DNA of 17,314 nucleotides from Gammaproteobacteria bacterium (lineage in GTDB: Bacteria; Pseudomonadota; Gammaproteobacteria; Steroidobacterales; Steroidobacteraceae). Numbering within the stretch: the stretch's first letter is position 1; each line of letters begins with the position of its first letter. A model generated the notes under the pieces. The model was not told where the DNA came from and searched no databases. It worked only from the letters and a program-made list of their open reading frames with translations. Of this stretch, positions 1 through 9,100 are shown one piece after another. The stretch covers positions 1 to 17,314 of the forward strand of contig RFTM01000002.1 in assembly GCA_009923475.1 (NCBI GenBank), given 5' to 3'. Position numbers and translations under genes: made by a program.

Positions 1-2637
<2,637 letters not shown>

Positions 2638-2657
2638 GTTCGTTTACCTCGGTGTGA

Positions 2658-2861
2658 TCACTTGATGTGCGGGAGCAGCTGGTCGAGACGACCGACATCG
2701 CTCTCGTGCACGAGGCTCGAACCGCCCGAGCGCAGCTGGCGCTTGGTCTTGCGCGGCTTGTGGCCGAGGTTGTGGCGGCGGCCGGCGGAATAGGACTTGT
2801 AGCCCTTCGCCGTCTTGCGAAAACGCTTCGCTGCCGCCCGGTTGGTCTTCAACTTGGGCAT
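2658..2861 (-). CDS. rpmI: 50S ribosomal protein L35
   Basis: L35 (bL35) is a small basic large-subunit protein. It has 67 residues with the typical opening MPKLKTNRAAAKRFRKT and the closing region KRQLRSGGSSLVHESDVGRLDQLLPHIK. The family's KRQLR-STLVHxSDxxRxxxLLP motif is clear, though two extra residues (GG/S) sit in the turn before LVHESD. The ATG at 2861 is preceded by AGGAG eight bases upstream, a strong ribosome-binding site. It is separated from infC by a 117-base spacer rich in hairpins (annotated separately), the place where L20-dependent translational control acts in related bacteria, and is followed after 20 bases by rplT. Confidence 0.97.
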   Translation of the reverse strand: MPKLKTNRAAAKRFRKTAKGYKSYSAGRRHNLGHKPRKTKRQLRSGGSSLVHESDVGRLDQLLPHIK

Positions 2862-2978
2862 CTTGCTCTCTCCTGTTGTGGCCCCGTTCGCAGGGCCCTC
2901 TCGGGCCCGCTGGCGGGCGGATGACCGTGCGGCTTGCGCCGCGCGGCCACCACTTGTCGCGCGTCCCCCTTGGACGCG
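2862..2978 (-). promoter_or_regulatory. infC-rpmI spacer: candidate L20 autoregulatory leader with alternative hairpins
   Basis: This 117-base spacer in the ribosomal operon contains three dyads on the minus-strand RNA. One is a perfect 7-bp hairpin (CGCGTCC/GGACGCG, 5-base loop) at 2960-2978, directly after the infC stop. The second is GCCCG-CCAG-CGGGC at 2905-2918. The third is GGGCCC-GAGA-GGGCCC at 2893-2908, closed by a GNRA-type loop. The last two share the GGGCCC segment at 2903-2908 and cannot form together. None is followed by a U-run, so they are not intrinsic terminators. By analogy with the E. coli rpmI operator, where L20 binds a pseudoknot/hairpin to block rpmI, this is probably the L20 leader. 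That role is inferred, not shown. Confidence 0.5.
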
Positions 2979-3500
2979 CTATTTCTTCTTGGGCGCGAAC
3001 ACCATCACCATCTGCCGGCCCTCCATGAGCGGGAACTGCTCCACCGTCGCGATCTGCGCGAGGTCGGTGGCGACCCGGTCGAGGAGGCGGCGCCCGATAT
3101 CGGTGTGCGCCATCTCGCGGCCTCGGAAACGCAACGTCACCTTGGCCTTGTCACCTTCGGTCAGGAAGCGGGTGAGGTTGCGCAACTTCACCTGGTAGTC
3201 CGCCTCTTCCGTGCCGGGGCGGAACTTCACTTCCTTGACCTGCTGCTGTTTCTGCTTCTTCTGCGCCGAGTGGGACTTCTTCTTCTGTTCGAAGAGGTAC
3301 TTGCCGAAGTCCATGATGCGCACCACCGGCGGCTCGGCCATCGGCGAGACTTCGACCAGGTCGAGCTCGCTCGTCTGGGCCAGCGAGAGCGCTTCGAACC
3401 GCGTCATGATGCCGGCCTGGGTGCCGTCTGCCGCGATCACCCGCACCTGCGGCGCCGTGATGTCCTCGTTGCGCCGGATGCGCTTCGTTGCAGTCGAGAT
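2979..3500 (-). CDS. infC: Translation initiation factor IF-3, probable ATC start
   Basis: IF-3 binds the 30S subunit, prevents premature 50S joining and checks start codons. From the ATC at 3500 the product is 173 residues, close to the usual 175-180. The first canonical start would be an internal GTG at 3446, giving 155 residues and removing the conserved N-terminal stretch [18 protein letters not shown]. Between the in-frame thrS stop (TGA, 3506-3504) and that GTG there is no ATG, GTG or TTG. ATC is preceded by GGAGGA with ideal spacing, so it is the best start, matching the known use of rare AUU/AUC starts in infC for IF-3 self-control. The C-terminal domain is intact, with [32 protein letters not shown] and a terminal [10 protein letters not shown]. 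It lies between thrS and rpmI in the operon. Confidence 0.94.
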   Translation of the reverse strand: MSTATKRIRRNEDITAPQVRVIAADGTQAGIMTRFEALSLAQTSELDLVEVSPMAEPPVVRIMDFGKYLFEQKKKSHSAQKKQKQQQVKEVKFRPGTEEADYQVKLRNLTRFLTEGDKAKVTLRFRGREMAHTDIGRRLLDRVATDLAQIATVEQFPLMEGRQMVMVFAPKKK

Positions 3501-3503
3501 GTG

Positions 3504-5432
3504 TCAGTCCTCCAAAGTTCGTCGCCCGCGGCTTCCGAGCTCGATGCCCAGACGTTCGACGAACGTCTGCGGGGTCATCTGGCCCAGGTCCTTGCCGTTG
3601 CGGGTGCGCACGGATACCAGCCCCGCTGCCACTTCCTTGTCGCCCGCCACCAATAGGTACGGCACGCGTTGCAGCGTATGTTCGCGGATTTTAAAGCCGA
3701 TCTTTTCGTTGCGCAAGTCGGTTTCAACCCGAAGCCCCTGATTTTTAAGGGATTCAGAGAGGGCCCGGAGGTAGTCGTCCTGACGATCGGTGATGCTGAG
3801 CAGCGCGACCTGCGTCGGGGCGAGCCAAGCCGGCAGCCGGCCCGAGTGGTGCTCGATGAGGATGCCGAGGAAGCGCTCGAGGGAGCCGAAGATCGCCCGG
3901 TGCAGCATGACCGGGGTCTGCTTCTGGCTGTGCTCGTCGATGTAATGCGCCCCCAACCGCCCTGGGAGGTTCAGGTCGACCTGCAGGGTGCCGCACTGCC
4001 AGTCGCGCCCGATGGCGTCGCGCAGCACGAACTCGAGCTTGGGGCCGTAGAAGGCGCCCTCCCCCGGGTTCAGGGAGTAGGCGATCCCGGCGGCGTCGGC
4101 GGCGGCCTTGAGGGCGGCCTCGGCGCGGTCCCAGATCTCGTCCGACCCCACGCGCTTGGCGGGACGGTCCGAGAACTTGATGCGCACGTCGTCGAAGCCG
4201 AAGTCGCGGTAGATGTCGAGGATGAGCTTGGTGACGGCGACCGACTCGCTCGTGATCTGGTCCGGGGTCACGAAGATGTGCGCGTCGTCCTGCGTGAAGG
4301 CGCGCACCCGCATCAGGCCGTGCAGTGCGCCCGAGGGCTCGTAGCGGTGCACCTTGCCGAACTCGGCGAAGCGGACCGGCAGGTCGCGGTAGCTGCGGAT
4401 GCCCTGCCGGAAGATCTGCACATGGCCCGGGCAGTTCATCGGCTTGATGGCGTAGACGCGCTCGTCGGGCGTCTGCGTCGTGAACATGTTCTCGCCGAAC
4501 TTCTCCCAGTGGCCCGAGGCCTCCCAGAGGCTGCGGTCCATGAGCTCCGGGCCGTTGACCTCGTCGAAGCCCGCCGCCTGCTGCTTGTCGCGCATGTAGG
4601 CGATGAGCGACTGGAAGACGCGCCAGCCCTTCGGATGCCAGAACACCGCGCCCGGCGCCTCTTCCTGCATGTGGAAGAGGTCGAGCTCGCGGCCGATCTT
4701 GCGGTGGTCGCGCTTCTCGGCTTCCTCGAGCCGCGTGAGGTAGTCCTTGAGGTCTTTCTCGCTGGTCCAGGCCGTGCCGTAGACGCGCTGCAGCATCTCG
4801 TTGCGCGAATCGCCGCGCCAATAGGCGCCCGCGACCTTCATCAGCTTGAAGACCTTGAGCTTGCCGGTGGAAGGCACGTGCGGGCCGCGGCAGAGGTCGA
4901 CCCACTCGCCCTGCCCGTAGAGGCTGATGGTCTCGCCGGCCGGGATGCTGGCGATGATCTCGGCCTTGTAGTGCTCGCCCTTGGCCTTGAAGAAGGTCAC
5001 CGCCTCGTCGCGCGGCATCTCGCTGCGCTGCACCGGCAGGTCCGCCTTGGAGAGCTCCGCCATCTTGGCCTCGATGGCGGCGAGGTCATCCGGCGTGAAC
5101 GGGCGCTTGTAGGCGAAGTCGTAGTAGAAGCCGTCCTCGATGACGGGACCGATCGTCACCTGCGCATCCGGGAACAGCGCCTGGGTCGCCTGCGCGAGCA
5201 GGTGCGCGGTCGAGTGGCGGATGACCTCGAGGGCGTCCGGGTGCTTGTCGGTGACGATCTCCAGTGCCGCGTCCTGCGCGATCGTGGACGAGGTGTCGAC
5301 CAGCTTGCCGCCGACCTTGCCCGCGAGGGCGGCCTTGGCAAGGCCGGAACCGATGCTGGCGGCGACCTGCGCCACCGTGACGGGCTGGTCGTAGGTCCTC
5401 TGGCTGCCGTCGGGCAGCGTGATCACCGGCAT
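3504..5432 (-). CDS. thrS: Threonine--tRNA ligase
   Basis: ThrRS charges tRNA-Thr and edits Ser-tRNA-Thr. The product is 642 residues, the normal length. Domains in order are a TGS domain (1-62), an editing domain with the HxxxH pair H73/H77 and C181/H185 (DLCRGPH), a class II catalytic core (about 245-535) and a C-terminal anticodon-binding domain (about 540-635). The catalytic zinc ligands C334 (MNCPGH), H385 (DDAHIF) and H511 (MLHRAIFGS) are all present, as are motif 2 [19 protein letters not shown] and motif 3 [12 protein letters not shown]. The ATG at 5432 has GGAG nine bases upstream. It starts 22 bases after tRNA-Val and its stop is three bases from the infC start codon. The last quarter contains an AT-rich patch (about 3686-3750) unlike the rest of the gene. 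Confidence 0.98.
   Translation of the reverse strand: MPVITLPDGSQRTYDQPVTVAQVAASIGSGLAKAALAGKVGGKLVDTSSTIAQDAALEIVTDKHPDALEVIRHSTAHLLAQATQALFPDAQVTIGPVIEDGFYYDFAYKRPFTPDDLAAIEAKMAELSKADLPVQRSEMPRDEAVTFFKAKGEHYKAEIIASIPAGETISLYGQGEWVDLCRGPHVPSTGKLKVFKLMKVAGAYWRGDSRNEMLQRVYGTAWTSEKDLKDYLTRLEEAEKRDHRKIGRELDLFHMQEEAPGAVFWHPKGWRVFQSLIAYMRDKQQAAGFDEVNGPELMDRSLWEASGHWEKFGENMFTTQTPDERVYAIKPMNCPGHVQIFRQGIRSYRDLPVRFAEFGKVHRYEPSGALHGLMRVRAFTQDDAHIFVTPDQITSESVAVTKLILDIYRDFGFDDVRIKFSDRPAKRVGSDEIWDRAEAALKAAADAAGIAYSLNPGEGAFYGPKLEFVLRDAIGRDWQCGTLQVDLNLPGRLGAHYIDEHSQKQTPVMLHRAIFGSLERFLGILIEHHSGRLPAWLAPTQVALLSITDRQDDYLRALSESLKNQGLRVETDLRNEKIGFKIREHTLQRVPYLLVAGDKEVAAGLVSVRTRNGKDLGQMTPQTFVERLGIELGSRGRRTLED
3688..3716 (-). 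promoter_or_regulatory. Candidate internal promoter for infC-rpmI-rplT-pheST inside thrS
   Basis: Reading the minus strand, TTGCGC (3716-3711) and TAAAAT (3693-3688) are separated by 17 bases. The -10 matches the sigma-70 consensus in five of six positions and the -35 in three. They lie in a conspicuously AT-rich patch of otherwise GC-rich thrS. A start near 3681 would give a leader of about 180 bases before infC. E. coli is known to have infC promoters within thrS; the assignment here is inference from motif and position. Confidence 0.4.
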
Positions 5433-5454
5433 GGGAAGCGGACTCCGCGGAAGA
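5433..5454 (-). promoter_or_regulatory. thrS leader: ribosome-binding site within a small hairpin after tRNA-Val
   Basis: Only 22 bases separate the CCA end of tRNA-Val from the thrS ATG. They contain GCGG-AGT-CCGC, a 4-bp stem with a 3-base loop that includes the only Shine-Dalgarno-like GGAG. If tRNA and thrS share a transcript, trimming of the tRNA 3' end would leave thrS with this very short leader. The hairpin is short and its regulatory meaning is uncertain. Confidence 0.35.
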
Positions 5455-5529
5455 TGGTAGGCGCGAGTGGGATCGAACCACCGACCACCACCATGTCAAG
5501 GTGGTGCTCTACCACTGAGCTACGCGCCT
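5455..5529 (-). tRNA. tRNA-Val (anticodon GAC)
   Basis: The sequence folds as a full cloverleaf of 75 bases with encoded CCA. It has a 7-bp acceptor stem AGGCGCG/CGCGCCT, a D arm GCTC-AGTGGTA-GAGC, an anticodon stem CCACC/GGTGG with loop TTGACAT (GAC, valine), variable TGGTC, and a T arm GGTGG-TTCGATC-CCACT with one G-T pair. The discriminator is A, as expected for valine tRNAs. It lies 22 bases upstream of thrS on the same strand and 63 bases downstream of uvrB. Confidence 0.96.
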
Positions 5530-5544
5530 GCCGAAAGGCCGCGA

Positions 5545-5574
5545 AAGATACCCCAACGGGCCCCACAGCGGCAA
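5545..5574 (-). promoter_or_regulatory. Candidate promoter for tRNA-Val and possibly thrS
   Basis: On the minus strand TTGCCG (5574-5569) is followed after 18 bases by TATCTT (5550-5545); each matches the sigma-70 consensus in four of six positions. Initiation would fall near 5538, just ahead of the mature tRNA 5' end at 5529. It lies in the 63-base gap after the uvrB stop. No terminator is seen between the tRNA and thrS, so the same promoter may also drive thrS. Confidence 0.45.
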
Positions 5575-5592
5575 CATCGGCGCGACATGGCC

Positions 5593-7689
<2,097 letters not shown>

Positions 7690-7700
7690 GTCAGCCTGCC

Positions 7701-7706
7701 ACTATA
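7701..7706 (-). promoter_or_regulatory. Candidate -10 element for uvrB
   Basis: TATAGT on the minus strand matches the sigma-70 -10 in five of six positions. No good -35 sits 16-18 bases upstream. Transcription from here would start near 7694, only about five bases before the ATG, so the messenger would be close to leaderless, in line with the lack of a good Shine-Dalgarno. This is weak evidence based on a single hexamer. Confidence 0.3.
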
Positions 7707-7727
7707 GCCCCGCAGGGCGCTTGCCGC

Positions 7728-7756
7728 TTGACGCGAACCGGGGGTTTCCCGACAAT
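7728..7756 (+). promoter_or_regulatory. Promoter of tRNA-Asn
   Basis: TTGACG (7728-7733) and GACAAT (7751-7756) are spaced by exactly 17 bases, with five of six and four of six consensus matches. The predicted start near 7763 is about 22 bases before the mature tRNA 5' end. It is back to back with the uvrB promoter region in the 95-base divergent gap. Confidence 0.6.
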
Positions 7757-7784
7757 GCGCGGCCTTTTCCGCAAGGCCTCCTGT

Positions 7785-7860
7785 TCCCCGGTAGCTCAGT
7801 CGGTAGAGCGTCGGACTGTTAATCCGCAGGTCGTTGGTTCGAGTCCAACCCGGGGAGCCA
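7785..7860 (+). tRNA. tRNA-Asn (anticodon GTT)
   Basis: The full cloverleaf is 76 bases with encoded CCA. The acceptor stem is TCCCCGG/CCGGGGA, the D arm GCTC-AGTCGGTA-GAGC, the anticodon arm TCGGA-CTGTTAA-TCCGC with anticodon GTT, variable AGGTC, and the T arm GTTGG-TTCGAGT-CCAAC. The discriminator is G, as in other asparagine tRNAs. One oddity is a T-C mismatch at the top of the anticodon stem (positions 27-43). The last 32 bases plus two following bases are duplicated downstream. Confidence 0.96.
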
Positions 7861-7862
7861 CC
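7829..7862 (+). repeat. 34-bp direct repeat, copy 1 (3' end of tRNA-Asn)
   Basis: This copy covers the end of the variable region, the T arm, the 3' acceptor strand and CCA of tRNA-Asn plus CC. It is identical over all 34 bases to 7897-7930. Flanking bases differ on both sides, so 34 is the exact repeat length. Confidence 0.95.
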
Positions 7863-7865
7863 ACC

Positions 7866-7883
7866 TCCAGCGTCTCCGCTGGA
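7866..7883. other. GC-rich hairpin between the two tRNA 3'-end repeats
   Basis: TCCAGCG and CGCTGGA form a perfect 7-bp stem around a TCTC loop. It lies six bases after the tRNA CCA, within the 34 bases separating the two repeat copies. There is no T-run after it on either strand, so it is not a standard intrinsic terminator, though it could assist 3' processing or end-formation of the tRNA transcript. Confidence 0.6.
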
Positions 7884-7896
7884 CGTCGCACTTCAT

Positions 7897-7930
7897 GGTC
7901 GTTGGTTCGAGTCCAACCCGGGGAGCCACC
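7897..7930 (+). repeat. 34-bp direct repeat, copy 2 (attachment-site-like tRNA fragment)
   Basis: This is a perfect second copy of the tRNA-Asn 3' end, without any 5' half, D arm or anticodon arm, so it is not a second tRNA. Repeats of this size made of the T arm and acceptor end of a tRNA are characteristic of tyrosine-integrase attachment sites. It ends one base before the stop codon of the neighbouring minus-strand gene and marks the switch from core to accessory genes. No integrase gene is in the window, so an attachment-site origin is inference. Confidence 0.7.
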
Positions 7931-7931
7931 T

Positions 7932-8375
7932 TCACCCTTCGTAGGGCGACTTCCGGCGGTCCAAGTCGAAGAGCAGCTTGCTCACGAGGTGGGTGTCGAA
8001 GTACGGGCGGATCGACACCAGCTTGCCGTCCCGGGCCGTGAAGCGCACCAGGTAGTTGTTGGCGTAGATCTCGCCGCTGCGGGTCTTGCCCTGAGCGCGG
8101 TACTCGATCGCCGCCTCGTCGCCCTCGCCGATGAGGTTGTCGACATCGACGGTGTAGCCGGAATCGGGATCGAAGCCCCCGATCAGCGCCGAGACCAGGA
8201 AATCGACCGCCTCGCGCACCGGCACGACGCGCGGCTCGTGCAGGGTCTTCTGGAAGGTCCATCGCGCGTCGGGCGCACAGAGCGGATAGCCCTCTTCCTC
8301 GAGCTTGCCGCTCCAGAAGGCTTGCAGGAACCGCAGGCCCAAAGACTTGGCGTCGGTCTGGCCCCCGGCGTCCAC
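7932..8375 (-). CDS. SnoaL-like / NTF2-fold protein
   Basis: This is a 147-residue protein resembling the SnoaL-like NTF2-fold family, small alpha+beta-barrel proteins that act as isomerases, dehydratases, hydrolases or ligand-binding partners. Supporting features are the length, an N-terminal helix with FLQAFWSGKLEEEG, a central region PVREAVDFLVSAL, the strand-rich GEGDEAAIEYRAQGKT and ANNYLVRFTARDGKLVSIRPYFDTHLV, a hallmark family ending. The GTG at 8375 is chosen because it has GAGGAG eight bases upstream and starts two bases after the previous gene's stop. Longer readings would run back into the upstream gene. The substrate is unknown. It is the last gene of the minus-strand catabolic group and ends at the tRNA-derived repeat. 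Confidence 0.75.
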   Translation of the reverse strand: MDAGGQTDAKSLGLRFLQAFWSGKLEEEGYPLCAPDARWTFQKTLHEPRVVPVREAVDFLVSALIGGFDPDSGYTVDVDNLIGEGDEAAIEYRAQGKTRSGEIYANNYLVRFTARDGKLVSIRPYFDTHLVSKLLFDLDRRKSPYEG

Positions 8376-8377
8376 GC

Positions 8378-9052
8378 TCAGGTCTCCTCGAGCACGTGCA
8401 CCGTGAACTTGCCCGCGCCGATGCGGATCGGGATCGCCGTGCCCTGATACCGGTCGGCGAACCAGAAGTCCTCGGCGGAGGCGCGCGTCGGCCAGCGCGA
8501 GATCGCGAAGATCTGCTCCTTCCATTCGCCCGACAGCGGCACCACCTCGCCCGCGGCGAGCGCGAAGGCCTCGTAGTAGCTGCCCCGCTCTTTCATCATC
8601 GGCAGGATGATGTCGCGGTACTTGTCCATCTGCGCGGGGTTGCTGCCCGTGCCCTGGATGACCATCAGCGCGTTGCGCAGGCCTTTCGGCGGCCGCGGCA
8701 CGCTCGCCACCGTCGGGATGTCCATCATCTGCGGCAACCCTGCGGCGGGCAGGCCGTTGACCTGCAGCACCTTCGGGATGCTGTGCGCCGGCATGTTGGC
8801 CTTGAGGTGCGGCAACAGCGACTGGCGGACGAGCGGCGCGATGCGCGCCGGGTCGGTCATGCTCGCGATGAGCATGCCGGCGCCGACGGTACCCGGCTCG
8901 AAGCAGGCCACCCGACCGGCGGGCGCCCGGGCATGCACCTGGGCCCCGCCTTCGGTGAGCAGCTTCGCCGCCGTCTCGAGCAACCGGACCTGCCCCGGAT
9001 GCTCACCCGCGAGTTCCACCAGGATGAACCCGGGGTTGGGCGTTTCGGCCAT
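8378..9052 (-). CDS. Two-module dimeric alpha/beta-barrel (DUF1330-like) protein
   Basis: This is a 224-residue soluble protein without signal peptide or membrane segment. The second half (about 125-224) resembles DUF1330-type ferredoxin-fold domains, with ALMVIQG, YYEAFALAAGEVVPLSGEW, an IFAISRWPT strand, then SAEDFWFADRYQG and a closing FTVHVLEE strand. The first half (about 8-105) has a weaker similar layout (GFILVELAG, LIASMTDPARIAPLVR), suggesting an internal duplication. The ATG at 9052 has GGGAG ten bases upstream; a TTG at 9091 in frame is less likely. Members of this fold often act on small metabolites or stabilise unstable intermediates, but I cannot assign a reaction. It is followed after two bases by the SnoaL-like gene, so the two are surely co-translated. 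Confidence 0.65.
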   Translation of the reverse strand: MAETPNPGFILVELAGEHPGQVRLLETAAKLLTEGGAQVHARAPAGRVACFEPGTVGAGMLIASMTDPARIAPLVRQSLLPHLKANMPAHSIPKVLQVNGLPAAGLPQMMDIPTVASVPRPPKGLRNALMVIQGTGSNPAQMDKYRDIILPMMKERGSYYEAFALAAGEVVPLSGEWKEQIFAISRWPTRASAEDFWFADRYQGTAIPIRIGAGKFTVHVLEET

Positions 9053-9100
9053 GGCTTCGAGACTCCCTTCGAGGTCCAGCAGCAACGTCAAGCGCGGGGC

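Noticed and set aside
7690..7784. LexA (SOS) box upstream of uvrB
   Set aside because: No CTG-N10-CAG type palindrome was found; the nearest CTG and CAG are 14 bases apart.
7897..7930. Second tRNA gene in tandem with tRNA-Asn
   Set aside because: Only the T arm and 3' acceptor strand are present. The sequence upstream cannot form the D or anticodon arms or the 5' acceptor strand.
7819..8262. 147-codon minus-strand frame ending over tRNA-Asn
   Set aside because: Its tail GLDSNQRP and GLEPTT are the well-known false peptides from reading tRNA genes in reverse; the SnoaL-like gene in another frame is the real one.
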